DNA of 42,713 bases. Source: an uncultured Pelagibacteraceae bacterium (lineage in GTDB: Bacteria; Pseudomonadota; Alphaproteobacteria; Pelagibacterales; Pelagibacteraceae). The position numbers and the translations under genes were made by a program. This document shows, in pieces, positions 24,439 through 33,417 of the stretch. How positions within the stretch are numbered: the first letter of the stretch is position 1; every line of letters starts with the position of its first letter. Location: contig CACLZS010000011.1 of assembly GCA_902611465.1 (NCBI GenBank), forward strand, positions 1 to 42,713, in the 5' to 3' direction. Under the pieces are notes generated by a model. It was not told where the DNA came from, made no database searches, and saw nothing but the letters and a program-made list of their open reading frames with translations.

Positions 24439-25029
24439 ATGAGTTATAGCTTCGAGTACATCGATATAATATTATTAGCCATGATTGCTGGTTTCATTTT
24501 CCTAAGATTAAGAGGAATTTTAGGGAAAAAAACTGGATTTGAGGAAAATATTAATCAGAGTTTTCCTCACGAAGAGGCTCCAGAGACAAAAAATTCTCCC
24601 ATTTTGAGTGCTGAAACTTTTGATGATGCAGCAAAAAAAGATTTTTTAAATGGCGCTAAAATTGCTTATGAGAGTATTATTACTAGTTTTTCTAAAGGAG
24701 ATTTAAAGTCAATAAAAAATCTTTTAGCAAAAAATGTATACGATCAATTTTATGAGGCTATTAAAGATAAAAAAGCAAGAAATGTTACATCAGAAACTAC
24801 ATTTATAGGTATTAATTCCGCAGAAATAAAAGAGCATAATCAAAATAAAAATATGCTTGAAGTAAGTGTTGAATTTGTGAGTGAAATTATATCTTGCATT
24901 AAAGATAAAGATAATAAAATTATTTCAGGTGATGCTCAAAAAGTTAAAAAAGTATTAGATACTTGGAAATTTACAAAAGACAGTACTTCAAAAAATCCTA
25001 ACTGGTTAATAGTGGACACTCAAGCTTAG
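24439..25029 (+). CDS. Tim44-like inner-membrane-anchored protein (TimA type)
   Basis: A 196-residue protein with one N-terminal membrane helix (IDIILLAMIAGFIFLRLRGILG) and a C-terminal Tim44-like domain at about residues 65-196: FLNGAKIAYESIITSFSKGDLKSIKNLL, then VTSETTFIGINSAEI, EVSVEFVSEIIS and a final LDTWKFTKD...NPNWLIVDTQ. The last element is the family hallmark. In Caulobacter the homologue TimA is a membrane protein linked to inner-membrane integrity; in mitochondria Tim44 tethers Hsp70 to the import channel. Between fxsA and a Smr gene as in relatives. In those genomes an mltA gene often lies between them; none is seen here. Confidence 0.86.
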   Translation: MSYSFEYIDIILLAMIAGFIFLRLRGILGKKTGFEENINQSFPHEEAPETKNSPILSAETFDDAAKKDFLNGAKIAYESIITSFSKGDLKSIKNLLAKNVYDQFYEAIKDKKARNVTSETTFIGINSAEIKEHNQNKNMLEVSVEFVSEIISCIKDKDNKIISGDAQKVKKVLDTWKFTKDSTSKNPNWLIVDTQA

Positions 25030-25446
25030 TTGATTAAAAAAATATCAGATAAAGATAAACAGGATTGGCAAAATTTCTTAAATAGTTCTGACAAACTAGA
25101 AAATAAAGATCAAAAAATTCCTTCAACACCTAAAAGATATATTGAAAGATCTATTGATTTGCACGGTTATACTTTAGAGGAAGCAAATCAAAAGATGACT
25201 TCTTACATTGAAGAGTGTTATGCAAATGGAGTTAACAAAATTAGTGTCATAACAGGAAAGGGTCTTAGATCTAAAAATTTAAATGACCCATATCAATCTA
25301 GCAATTTAAGTATATTAAAACACTCAGTACCTAATTTTATTAAAGGTAGTGATCATTTAATGAAAAGAATTATAAGTATTGATTTCGAGGCTGTTGAAAA
25401 CCCATCTATTGGAAATTTTGATATATTTTTAAGAAAAAAAAAGTAA
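25030..25446 (+). CDS. Smr-domain protein (putative nuclease)
   Basis: A 138-residue protein with a C-terminal Smr domain (the MutS2 C-terminal fold). RSIDLHGYTLEEANQKM near residue 38 has the DLHG motif, and KISVITGKGLRSKN near residue 72 has the TGKG motif; the closing strand is FDIFLRKK. Smr domains nick or cleave RNA or branched DNA; stand-alone bacterial forms include ribosome-collision nucleases, but this cannot be assigned here. The start is TTG at 25030, directly abutting the Tim44 stop; no ATG gives the N-terminal part of the domain. The gene converges on hslU with a 3-base gap. Confidence 0.85.
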   Translation: MIKKISDKDKQDWQNFLNSSDKLENKDQKIPSTPKRYIERSIDLHGYTLEEANQKMTSYIEECYANGVNKISVITGKGLRSKNLNDPYQSSNLSILKHSVPNFIKGSDHLMKRIISIDFEAVENPSIGNFDIFLRKKK

Positions 25447-25449
25447 TTT

Positions 25450-26820
25450 CTACAAAATAAACTTCGATAGGTCTGCGTCCTTAACAAGTTCACCAATATT
25501 TTTCTTAATATAATCTGAGTCTATGCTAATCTTTTCACCAGCTCTATCTGTGGCTGTAAAACTAATTTCATCTAAAACTCTTTCTATAATGGTGTGTAGT
25601 CTTCTGGCACCTATGTTTTCTACAGTTGTATTTACCTCACTTGCAATTGTCGCAATTGTATCAATCCCATCTTCAGTAAATTCTAAATCAACGTTTTCAG
25701 TTTTAAGTAAAGCTTTGTATTGTTTAATTAAACTATTGTCTGGCTCTTTTAAAATTCGTTTAAAATCCTCACTATTCAATGCATCTAGCTCAACTCTGAT
25801 TGGCAGTCTTCCTTGAAGCTCAGGCAAAAGATCTGATGGTTTTGCTAACTGAAATGCTCCAGAAGCTATAAATAATATGTGATCTGTTTTTATTGGACCG
25901 TATTTTGTGCTCACTGTCGTTCCTTCAATGAGAGGAAGTAAGTCTCTTTGAACACCTTCTCTTGAAACATCTCCACCAACTCTATCAGTTCTTGCTGAAA
26001 TCTTATCTATTTCATCTAAAAATACGATACCGTTATTTTCAGTTGTGTTTTTTGCAGATTTAATAATTTTATCTTGTTCGATTAATTTATCAGCTTCCTC
26101 GTTAAGTAATATCTCATGAGATTCTTTTACTGACATTTTTTTCTTCTTAGCTTTCTGACCCATAGATTTACCGAGCATATCTGAAATATTAATCATTCCA
26201 ACATTTGCACCAGGCATACCAGGAATTTCGAATGACGGCATTCCACCACCACTTTCAGTTACAGCTATTTCAATCTCATTGTCGTCTAAATCACCATCTC
26301 TTAATCTTTTCCTAAAACTTTCCTGTGTTGCAACACTAGCTTTATTACCTACAATCGCATCAAGAACTCTGTCCTCTGCTAATTTTTGTGCTTTAGCGTG
26401 AACTTCTTTCCTTTTTTTTACTTTCTCCATTGCAATAGCAATTTCTAAAAGATCTCTAATAATTTGTTCTACATCTCTTCCAACATAACCTACTTCAGTA
26501 AATCTTGTAGCCTCAACTTTTACAAATGGTGCTTCAGCTAATTTTGATAATCTTCTAGATATTTCCGTTTTACCAACACCTGTTGGCCCCATCATTAAAA
26601 TATTTTTTGGAAGAACTTCATCCTTCATATCACCTTCTAAAGCTTGTCTTCTCCATCTATTTCTTAAAGCAATTGCTACAGCTCTTTTCGCATTATTTTG
26701 CCCAACAACAAATCTATCTAATTCAGACACAATTTCTCTTGGAGACAGTGAGTTTTGAATATTATTTTTTTCTTTTTTTACTTTAGCGTTTGGTAATGTT
26801 GTGACGTTTGATTTTTCCAT
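25450..26820 (-). CDS. hslU: HslUV protease ATPase subunit HslU
   Basis: A 456-residue AAA+ unfoldase that feeds substrates to Hsl[18 protein letters not shown] leads into Walker [16 protein letters not shown] near residue 74 and the pore loop [10 protein letters not shown]. The I-domain insert (about residues 110-245) is Gly/Met-rich in one part ([14 protein letters not shown]), as in relatives. Walker B is [11 protein letters not shown], sensor regions follow, and [15 protein letters not shown] is the C-terminal small domain. The last residues (DLSKFIL) dock into HslV. The ATG directly follows the hslV stop. Confidence 0.97.
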   Translation of the reverse strand: MEKSNVTTLPNAKVKKEKNNIQNSLSPREIVSELDRFVVGQNNAKRAVAIALRNRWRRQALEGDMKDEVLPKNILMMGPTGVGKTEISRRLSKLAEAPFVKVEATRFTEVGYVGRDVEQIIRDLLEIAIAMEKVKKRKEVHAKAQKLAEDRVLDAIVGNKASVATQESFRKRLRDGDLDDNEIEIAVTESGGGMPSFEIPGMPGANVGMINISDMLGKSMGQKAKKKKMSVKESHEILLNEEADKLIEQDKIIKSAKNTTENNGIVFLDEIDKISARTDRVGGDVSREGVQRDLLPLIEGTTVSTKYGPIKTDHILFIASGAFQLAKPSDLLPELQGRLPIRVELDALNSEDFKRILKEPDNSLIKQYKALLKTENVDLEFTEDGIDTIATIASEVNTTVENIGARRLHTIIERVLDEISFTATDRAGEKISIDSDYIKKNIGELVKDADLSKFIL

Positions 26821-27336
26821 TTAAATTTTCTCTATGTTTAAATTATCATTTGTGAAAACACATATTTCAGATGCAACCTTAATCGCTTTTTTTGCAATTT
26901 CTTCTGCTGATAAATCAGTATCCATTAATACTTTTGCAGAAGCTAATGCATAATTTCCACCTGATCCTATTCCAATAACATCTCCTTCAGGTTCTAAAAC
27001 ATCGCCGGTTCCTGAAATAATAAAACTATTTTCTTTATCACCAACAGCCATCAAGGCTTCTAATCTTCTTAAATATTTATCTGTTCGCCAATCTTTAGCT
27101 AGTTCAACAGCGGCTCTTGCTAAATTTCCAGCATGTTTTTCTAGCTTAGACTCTAATCTTTCAAATAATGTTAAGGCATCTGCAGTAGATCCAGCAAAAC
27201 CTGCGATCACATTTCTTTTCTCAATCTTACGAACTTTGTTTGCAGTTTTCTTGATTACTGTATTTCCCATACTAACTTGGCCATCTCCAGCAACTACTAC
27301 TTCATTATTTTTTCTTACTAATACTATTGTTGTCAT
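26821..27336 (-). CDS. hslV: HslUV protease peptidase subunit HslV
   Basis: A 171-residue proteasome-related threonine protease. The start [10 protein letters not shown] leaves Thr2 as the catalytic nucleophile after removal of Met, which fixes the start codon. [23 protein letters not shown] near residue 16 and [19 protein letters not shown] near residue 48 are typical, and [15 protein letters not shown] near residue 122 is the conserved later motif. It is divergent from hisB with a 91-base gap; the family usually sits beside the his genes in alphaproteobacteria. Confidence 0.97.
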   Translation of the reverse strand: MTTIVLVRKNNEVVVAGDGQVSMGNTVIKKTANKVRKIEKRNVIAGFAGSTADALTLFERLESKLEKHAGNLARAAVELAKDWRTDKYLRRLEALMAVGDKENSFIISGTGDVLEPEGDVIGIGSGGNYALASAKVLMDTDLSAEEIAKKAIKVASEICVFTNDNLNIEKI

Positions 27337-27427
27337 GGATTATAAATGGATACTAAATCTAATAGTTCAAGACCAAGGCTAGAATTATTGCCATAATTGA
27401 ATAATAGATATATACCTTTTTTAGATT

Positions 27428-28018
27428 ATGAAACGTAAAGCCAAAATAATTAGAAAAACAAAAGAGACTAACATCAGTGTTGATTTAAACATTGATGGTA
27501 AGGGTAAGTACAAAGTTGACACAGGTATAGGATTTTTAGATCACATGCTTGAGCAATTATCAAAACACTCCTCAATGGATATGAATATTAAAGCTAAAGG
27601 TGATACGCACATTGATCTCCATCACACAACAGAAGATACGGGAATTGCGATTGGTGAATGTTTAAAAAAAGCGTCAAATAAATTTGTTGGAATTAAAAGA
27701 TATGCTCACGCGATGATACCAATGGATGAAACATTAACTAGAGTTGCAATTGATGTTTCAAACAGACCTTATTTAATTTGGAAAGTAAAATTGAAAGTGG
27801 AAAAATTAGGTGAGATGGACACAGAACTATTTAAAGAGTGGTTCCAAGCCTTTTCACAAGCTGCAGGAATTACTTTACACGTTGAAAATATTTATGGCGA
27901 TAACAGTCACCACATAATCGAATCTTGCTTTAAAGGATTAGCAAGATCATTACGAGCTGCTTTAGAGATGGATCCAAGAAACAAAACTACAATACCTTCT
28001 ACAAAAGGTTCTTTATAA
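27428..28018 (+). CDS. hisB: Imidazoleglycerol-phosphate dehydratase
   Basis: A 196-residue monofunctional dehydratase for step 6 of histidine synthesis. The two metal-binding histidine motifs are [17 protein letters not shown] near residue 62 and [17 protein letters not shown] near residue 160. [12 protein letters not shown] near residue 34 is also diagnostic. No phosphatase domain is fused, as normal in alphaproteobacteria. First gene of a tight rightward operon that runs through hisH, hisA, hisF, hisE and probably on into mcl, mtkA and mtkB. Confidence 0.97.
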   Translation: MKRKAKIIRKTKETNISVDLNIDGKGKYKVDTGIGFLDHMLEQLSKHSSMDMNIKAKGDTHIDLHHTTEDTGIAIGECLKKASNKFVGIKRYAHAMIPMDETLTRVAIDVSNRPYLIWKVKLKVEKLGEMDTELFKEWFQAFSQAAGITLHVENIYGDNSHHIIESCFKGLARSLRAALEMDPRNKTTIPSTKGSL

Positions 28019-28023
28019 ATTTA

Positions 28024-28650
28024 ATGAATGTCACAATTGTTGACTACAATTCAGGCAATATAAGTTCTGTAATAAATTCGTTTAAAGAAGTTGCAAAAGA
28101 CAAAGTAAACATTGAAGTAACATCTGATCTTCAAACAATTAAAACTAGCGATAAAGTTGTATTACCGGGGCAAGGATCTTTTAAAAGCTGTATTGATGGT
28201 CTCAATAGTATTAATGGCTTAATTGATACATTAAATGAATTTACCTTAGAAAGTAAAAAACCACTTCTTGGAATTTGTGTTGGGCTTCAAATGTTCGCTG
28301 ATATTGGTTATGAAGAAACTGAAACAAAGGGTCTGGGATGGATTTCAGGTAAAGTGTCTAAAATTGATAACCAAGGTGGTAAGTTTAAGCTTCCACACAT
28401 TGGTTGGAATGAAATCAATATAATGAAAGACAGTGAGATTTTTAAAGGAATAGAAAATAACTCTCACATGTACTTTGTTCACAGCTATGAATTCGTACCA
28501 GAAGATAAATCTCTGATTTCAGCAACAACTGATTATTCAACAAATGTTGTTTGCGCAGCTGAAAAAGAAAATATATTTGGTACACAATTTCACCCCGAAA
28601 AGAGCGATAAAATCGGTCTTAAAATAATCAATAATTTTATAAGTTTATAA
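28024..28650 (+). CDS. hisH: Imidazole glycerol phosphate synthase, glutamine amidotransferase subunit
   Basis: A 208-residue class I glutaminase that hands ammonia to HisF. The nucleophilic cysteine is in LLGICVGLQMFA near residue 83, and the catalytic histidine and glutamate are in GTQFHPEKSDK near residue 190. VLPGQGSFKSC near residue 47 shapes the oxyanion region. Follows hisB by 5 bases; it is separated from its partner hisF by an unrelated secreted protein and hisA. Confidence 0.96.
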   Translation: MNVTIVDYNSGNISSVINSFKEVAKDKVNIEVTSDLQTIKTSDKVVLPGQGSFKSCIDGLNSINGLIDTLNEFTLESKKPLLGICVGLQMFADIGYEETETKGLGWISGKVSKIDNQGGKFKLPHIGWNEINIMKDSEIFKGIENNSHMYFVHSYEFVPEDKSLISATTDYSTNVVCAAEKENIFGTQFHPEKSDKIGLKIINNFISL

Positions 28651-28651
28651 A

Positions 28652-29560
28652 ATGAAAAAAATTAAAGAATTTATTTTTTTTGTTATTTTACTTTCATTAT
28701 TTATAAATTCCTTGGGGTATTCAAAAATAATTAAATTTGATGAGAATTTTAATTTAAATGTTCCGTCCAATTACTCATCTCTAAAATTTACAGATCAAAT
28801 TGAGGGTATTGATATACAAGAGATGGAGAAATATGGAATGCAAGCATATTTTTTAGGAGATAAGAAACTTATTAATGCTTTTGAGTACTATCTAATTCAT
28901 AACGAATTTAATGATTATTTTACAAACATTCAAAAAAAATTAGAATCTAAAGCTAGAAATTCTAATTCAAATCAAATAATGAAATATTTCCTTCGAATTC
29001 TAAAAAAAGAAAATATACAAAGTATAACCGTAGCAGTTAAATCGGATAAATTTTTAGATGAGCTAGAAGAATTTGGTTTCAATATTTCTGATCTTAATGA
29101 ATTTAATCAATTATCTGATGAAGAATTAAAATCTTTTAATAAAGAAATTAAATCTTTTATTTCTGATTACGTTCTCAGCTTGGGAGCCATATCGTATAAA
29201 ATAAAATCTTTTAAATTATCAAAGGATAAATCTAATGATTTTTTTTCTTTTCTTAAAGCAAGTTCCTTATATGCGATTAATGATGATTATACTTTTAAGA
29301 CTACTGACGAGGGTTTTGCTACTTTTAAAAATAATTCTCTATATTTGATTTATAGGTTGTGTTTTGTTGATTGTAATAATTATAATAATTTTAAAAAAAT
29401 GGTTAGACCTATCTCAAGTTTGAGTAAATCTATTAATAAAGATAATTTTATAAAAAGTAATAATTTCATAAATCAACTAAAACAGTTGAATGAGTTATAT
29501 AAATCTGGCGTATTGACAAAAGAAGAGTTTGAAAAAGCAAAGAAGAGAATATTAAATTAA
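28652..29560 (+). CDS. Unknown secreted protein with C-terminal SHOCT-like helix pair, inside the his operon
   Basis: A 302-residue protein I do not recognise by name. It has an N-terminal signal or anchor (IKEFIFFVILLSLFINSLGYS) followed by KIIKFDENFNLNVPSNYSS, a pattern of periplasmic proteins. The middle is mixed helix and strand, with GMQAYFLGDKKLINAFEYY, a long charged helical part, a possible disulfide-forming pair in LCFVDCNN, and no catalytic motif visible. The last 25 residues, QLNELYKSGVLTKEEFEKAK, match the SHOCT pattern (L..L...G.LT.EEFE..K..LL). It fits between hisH (1-base gap) and hisA (1-base overlap, TAATG), so it is probably translated with the histidine enzymes. Function unknown. 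Confidence 0.75.
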   Translation: MKKIKEFIFFVILLSLFINSLGYSKIIKFDENFNLNVPSNYSSLKFTDQIEGIDIQEMEKYGMQAYFLGDKKLINAFEYYLIHNEFNDYFTNIQKKLESKARNSNSNQIMKYFLRILKKENIQSITVAVKSDKFLDELEEFGFNISDLNEFNQLSDEELKSFNKEIKSFISDYVLSLGAISYKIKSFKLSKDKSNDFFSFLKASSLYAINDDYTFKTTDEGFATFKNNSLYLIYRLCFVDCNNYNNFKKMVRPISSLSKSINKDNFIKSNNFINQLKQLNELYKSGVLTKEEFEKAKKRILN

Positions 29561-30285
29561 TGAAAATACTTCCAGCTATAGATATTAAAGACAAGAAGTG
29601 CGTGAGATTAGTTAAAGGAGACTTTGATAATAAAACTGAATATGAAATGTCGCCAGTTGAACAAGCTAGTAAATATAAAGACCACGGTTTTAAAAATTTG
29701 CACATAGTTGATTTGGATGGAGCTTTAACTGGAGAGACTGTTAATATTGATATTATTGATGAAATTGTAGTCAAATTTGATCTAAAAATAGAAATAGGTG
29801 GAGGTGTAAGAAACTTTGAAAGTATCAAAAAATATACCGATGCTGGAGTTGAGAAAGTTATTTTAGGTAGTGCTGCAATAAAGGATAAAAACTTTCTAAA
29901 AGAAGCTTGTCAAAAATTTCCAGATAAAATTGCTTTAGGTCTAGATGCTAAGGATGGTTATTTATCTGTATCTGGATGGAAAGAAAATTCTAATTTAAAA
30001 ACTTTAGATTTCTTAAAAGATGTAAATAATTATGGAGCTAGCAGATTAATTTATACAGATATAAATAGAGATGGAATGAAGATAAGCCCAAATTTTGATG
30101 AAACGGAAAATGTAGCTAACAAATCCAATTGTCCTGTTATTATTTCTGGAGGAGTTTCTTCAATTGATGATATTAAAAAGGCAAGAGAATTAGGAAATAA
30201 AAATATTGAGGGAATTATAGTTGGTAAAGCTATATATGATGGTGATATTAAACTGGATGAACTTGCAAAAGAAATAGATGCTTAA
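29560..30285 (+). CDS. hisA: ProFAR isomerase (phosphoribosylformimino-AICAR ribotide isomerase)
   Basis: A 241-residue half-repeat TIM barrel. The first catalytic aspartate is in [14 protein letters not shown] at residues 4-17 and the second lies in [12 protein letters not shown] near residue 169. [11 protein letters not shown] and [11 protein letters not shown] are the two phosphate-binding motifs that show the internal duplication. It overlaps the preceding gene by one base and hisF by 8 bases. Confidence 0.96.
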   Translation: MKILPAIDIKDKKCVRLVKGDFDNKTEYEMSPVEQASKYKDHGFKNLHIVDLDGALTGETVNIDIIDEIVVKFDLKIEIGGGVRNFESIKKYTDAGVEKVILGSAAIKDKNFLKEACQKFPDKIALGLDAKDGYLSVSGWKENSNLKTLDFLKDVNNYGASRLIYTDINRDGMKISPNFDETENVANKSNCPVIISGGVSSIDDIKKARELGNKNIEGIIVGKAIYDGDIKLDELAKEIDA

Positions 30286-31033
30286 AAATAGAATCATACC
30301 CTGTTTAGATGTTAAAAATGGAAGAGTTGTTAAAGGTATAAACTTTGTTGATTTACAAGATGCAGGTGACCCAGTTGAACAGGCTAAAATTTATAGTGAT
30401 GGTGGAGCTGACGAAATTTGTTTTCTAGATATTACAGCCTCAAATGAAAATAGAGATACAATTTATGAAGTTGTAAAAGATACCTCAAAAAAATGTTTTG
30501 TACCTTTAACTGTTGGTGGTGGAGTTAGAAGTGTTGAGGATATTAGTAAACTTTTAAATTGTGGAGCTGACAAAGTTTCAATTAATACTGCTGCTGTTCA
30601 AAACGCTGATGTTGTAGTTAAAAGTTCAAAAAAATTTGGTTCACAATGTATTGTTGTTGCAATAGATGCTAAGAAAAATAAGGAGAAATGGGAAGTATTT
30701 ACTCACGGAGGTAGAAATAATACAGGAATTGATGCTTTAGAGTTTGCAAAGAAGATGGAAGAGAGTGGAGCAGGTGAGTTGTTGGTGACTTCAATGGATA
30801 GAGACGGTACTCAGGTAGGCTATGACATTGATCTTATGTCTAAAATTTCTTCAATGGTAAACATACCCACAATAGCGTCAGGAGGAGTTGGTGATCTTGA
30901 TCATTTAGTCGATGGCATCAAATTAGGCAATGCTAGTGCAGTTTTAGCAGCATCTATATTTCACTATGGTAAATATTCTGTTAAAGAAGCTAAAGAATAT
31001 TTGGACTCAAAAGGAATACCTGTTAGGATTTGA
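30278..31033 (+). CDS. hisF: Imidazole glycerol phosphate synthase, cyclase subunit
   Basis: A 251-residue TIM barrel that uses HisH-derived ammonia to make imidazole glycerol phosphate and AICAR. Catalytic aspartates are in [17 protein letters not shown] near residue 9 and in [20 protein letters not shown] near residue 130. [11 protein letters not shown] and [11 protein letters not shown] are the phosphate loops, and [14 protein letters not shown] is the HisA/HisF-type loop. Overlaps hisA by 8 bases; hisE follows after one base. Confidence 0.97.
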   Translation: MLKNRIIPCLDVKNGRVVKGINFVDLQDAGDPVEQAKIYSDGGADEICFLDITASNENRDTIYEVVKDTSKKCFVPLTVGGGVRSVEDISKLLNCGADKVSINTAAVQNADVVVKSSKKFGSQCIVVAIDAKKNKEKWEVFTHGGRNNTGIDALEFAKKMEESGAGELLVTSMDRDGTQVGYDIDLMSKISSMVNIPTIASGGVGDLDHLVDGIKLGNASAVLAASIFHYGKYSVKEAKEYLDSKGIPVRI

Positions 31034-31034
31034 G

Positions 31035-31307
31035 ATGCTAAATACCCTTGAGAGCCTGTTTAAACTTGCAAGAGAAAGAAAATCTTCACCAGTTGATGGT
31101 TCGTATACCAATAAACTTCTGAGTGATAAATCTTTGAGCAAAGCAAAAGTTTTAGAAGAAATAAATGAATTGATAGAGGCAGTAGAAGAAAATACAAATA
31201 AAATCCATGAAGCTGCAGATGTGTTTTATCATTTAGCCATGTATCTCGAAGCAAATAATATAAAAGTTGAAGAAGTAATGAGTGAACTAGATAAAAGGAA
31301 AAAATGA
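31035..31307 (+). CDS. hisE: Phosphoribosyl-ATP pyrophosphatase
   Basis: A 90-residue all-alpha pyrophosphohydrolase for step 2 of histidine synthesis. LESLFKLARERKSSPVDGSYTNKLL opens the protein, KVLEEINELIEAVEE near residue 37 provides the E-x-x-E metal ligands, and EAADVFYHLAMYLEAN supplies the second acidic motif E-x-x-D. The frame is open further upstream into hisF, but the ATG at 31035, one base after the hisF stop, gives the family N-terminus. Its stop overlaps mcl by 4 bases (ATGA). Confidence 0.94.
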   Translation: MLNTLESLFKLARERKSSPVDGSYTNKLLSDKSLSKAKVLEEINELIEAVEENTNKIHEAADVFYHLAMYLEANNIKVEEVMSELDKRKK

Positions 31308-32242
31308 GCCATAAATTTTATAAACCTGCAAGATCAAGATTACAAAGAAGTGAGTTAGCTGTCCCAGGCTCCTCGCCTAAAATGTTTGAGAAAGCCCTTA
31401 GTTCAGCTGCAGATTATGTTTTTTTAGATCTTGAAGATGCAGTTTCTCCTAATGATAAAATAACTGCTAGAGCAAATGTTATTAAATCTTTAAATGAAAT
31501 GGATTGGAGAGGTAGTGGTAAAACTATTTCAGTCCGTATAAATAGTTTAGATACTCATTACATGTATTCAGATTTAATCGAGATTGTTGAACAAGCTGGA
31601 GAAAATGTAGATACAATTTTAGTTCCAAAAGCAGGAACTGCAAGTGACGTTTATATGGTTGATTGCTTGTTAACTCAAATTGAAACAAATAAAAAATTAA
31701 AAAATAAAATTGGAATTGAGTGTTTAATTGAAACTGCATTAGGAATGTCAAATATTAAAAAAATTGCAACTTCAAGTGAAAGATTAGAGGCATTACATTT
31801 TGGTGTTGCAGACTATGCTGCTAGTTTAAGAGCAAGAACCACTGTTATAGGTGGTCTTAATGAAAACTATCCAGGGGACCAGTGGCATCATGGTTTATCT
31901 GAACTAGTTATGACTTGTAGAGCATATGGAATAAGAGCAATTGATGGACCCTTTGGAGATTTTAATGATCCAGATGCTTATACAGCAGCCGCTAAAAGAG
32001 GTGCTGCAATTGGTATTGAGGGTAAATGGGCAATACATCCTTCACAAATCGAATTAGCAAATAACGTGTTCTCTCCTCCTGAAGCTGAGGTTATTAAGGC
32101 TAAGAGGATCTTAGAAGAGTTAGAAAAGGCCGCAAAAGAGGGTAAAGGAGCTGCTCAGCTTGATGGCAGGATGATAGATGCTGCATCAGCTAGAATGGCC
32201 GAAAACATTGTAAATATCGACAAGTTAATCCATAATAAATAA
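31304..32242 (+). CDS. mcl: L-malyl-CoA lyase (HpcH/HpaI aldolase, CitE-like)
   Basis: A 312-residue TIM-barrel lyase that should cleave L-malyl-CoA to acetyl-CoA and glyoxylate, or act on methylmalyl-CoA. ARSRLQRSELAVPGSSPKMF is the Mcl-type N-terminus; DYVFLDLEDAVSP near residue 37, ISVRINSLDT (substrate-binding Arg), IGIECLIETALGM (Mg-binding Glu) and HFGVADYAASLRARTT (Mg-binding Asp) line the active site. ALGM, DQWHH and KWAIHPSQIELAN are typical of malyl-CoA lyases more than of citrate lyase subunits. The two next genes encode a malate-CoA ligase, supporting the role. The start overlaps hisE by 4 bases, tying the module to the his operon. Confidence 0.85.
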   Translation: MSHKFYKPARSRLQRSELAVPGSSPKMFEKALSSAADYVFLDLEDAVSPNDKITARANVIKSLNEMDWRGSGKTISVRINSLDTHYMYSDLIEIVEQAGENVDTILVPKAGTASDVYMVDCLLTQIETNKKLKNKIGIECLIETALGMSNIKKIATSSERLEALHFGVADYAASLRARTTVIGGLNENYPGDQWHHGLSELVMTCRAYGIRAIDGPFGDFNDPDAYTAAAKRGAAIGIEGKWAIHPSQIELANNVFSPPEAEVIKAKRILEELEKAAKEGKGAAQLDGRMIDAASARMAENIVNIDKLIHNK

Positions 32243-32250
32243 ATAAAATT

Positions 32251-33414
32251 ATGGACATTCACGAATATCAGGCAAAAAAAATACTTTCAAACTTTGGAGT
32301 AACAATTCCTAGAGGTGGAATTGTTTACAGTCCAGAGAATGCTGAGAATAAAGCGAGAGAAATTGGTGGATCAAGATGGGTAGTTAAAGCTCAAATTCAC
32401 TCTGGCGCGAGAGGAAAAGCTGGAGGGATAATTGTTTGCAATACCCCATTAGAAGTTGCACAAGCAACTGACAAATTATTGGGAAAAAAATTAGTTACAA
32501 ACCAAACTGGACCCGAAGGTAAAATTGTAAACAGAATTTATATTGAAGAAGCTACAGACATTGAAAGGGAATTATATTTAGGATTGGTTTTTGATAGAAG
32601 CTCAGAAAGTATTATGGTTGTTGCATCCACAGAAGGTGGAATGAGTGTAGAAGAAATTTCAAAGGAAAAACCTGAAACAATTATTAGATCAAAAATTGAA
32701 GTTGCAGTTGGAATGCAAAATTTCCAAGCTAGAGAATTAGCATTTGGTCTTGGAATAGAGCCAGACTTAATTAGAAGAGCTTCTGATACTATTATTGGAT
32801 GTTATAAAGCTTTTAGTGAACTTGATGCTACGATGGTTGAAGTTAATCCATTGGTAATTTCAAAACAAAAACAAATTTTAGCTTTAGATTGTAAAATGAG
32901 TTTTGACAACAATGCAATGTTTAGAAGAAGTCAAGTTTCTGAGCTAAGAGATAAAACACAAGAAGATACAAAAGAAATTTTTGCATCGGACAGAGGTTTA
33001 AACTATGTCAGTTTAGATGGAAATATAGGTAATATTATAAACGGTGCTGGTCTTGCGATGGCATCTATGGACATGATTAAACTTGCTGGAGGAGCTCCTG
33101 CAAATTTTTTAGACGTAGGAGGTGGAGCAACGCCAGAAAAAATAGTTAAGGCTTTTAAATTAGTTACAATGGATGAAAAAGTTAAAGTAATTCTTGTAAA
33201 TATTTTTGCTGGTATCAATAGATGTGATTGGGTTGCAGAAGGAATTGTAGATGCGTTAAAAAAAATTGAAATTAAAGTTCCATTAGTTATCCGTTTAGCA
33301 GGTACTAATGTCGAAAAAGGAAATAAAATCTTAAAAGAAAGTAAAATAAATTATATAGAGGCAAATACTTTAGAGGATGCAGCTAATAAAGCAGTTGCAG
33401 CACTCAATAAATAA
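32251..33414 (+). CDS. mtkA: Malate-CoA ligase (malate thiokinase) beta subunit
   Basis: A 387-residue ATP-grasp subunit of the succinyl-CoA-synthetase superfamily. MDIHEYQAKKILSNFGV, WVVKAQIHSGARGKAGGI and TMVEVNPLVIS are common to SucC and MtkA. NIFAGINRCDWVAEGIV near residue 313 is the MtkA form; SucC has FGGI-R-CD there. SFDNNAMFRR is also MtkA-like. With MtkB it should make malyl-CoA from malate, CoA and ATP, which the adjacent Mcl would split. A second SucC acting on succinate cannot be excluded, but the pairing with mcl argues against it. Follows mcl by 8 bases; 3 bases before mtkB. Confidence 0.84.
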   Translation: MDIHEYQAKKILSNFGVTIPRGGIVYSPENAENKAREIGGSRWVVKAQIHSGARGKAGGIIVCNTPLEVAQATDKLLGKKLVTNQTGPEGKIVNRIYIEEATDIERELYLGLVFDRSSESIMVVASTEGGMSVEEISKEKPETIIRSKIEVAVGMQNFQARELAFGLGIEPDLIRRASDTIIGCYKAFSELDATMVEVNPLVISKQKQILALDCKMSFDNNAMFRRSQVSELRDKTQEDTKEIFASDRGLNYVSLDGNIGNIINGAGLAMASMDMIKLAGGAPANFLDVGGGATPEKIVKAFKLVTMDEKVKVILVNIFAGINRCDWVAEGIVDALKKIEIKVPLVIRLAGTNVEKGNKILKESKINYIEANTLEDAANKAVAALNK

Positions 33415-33417
33415 ATC

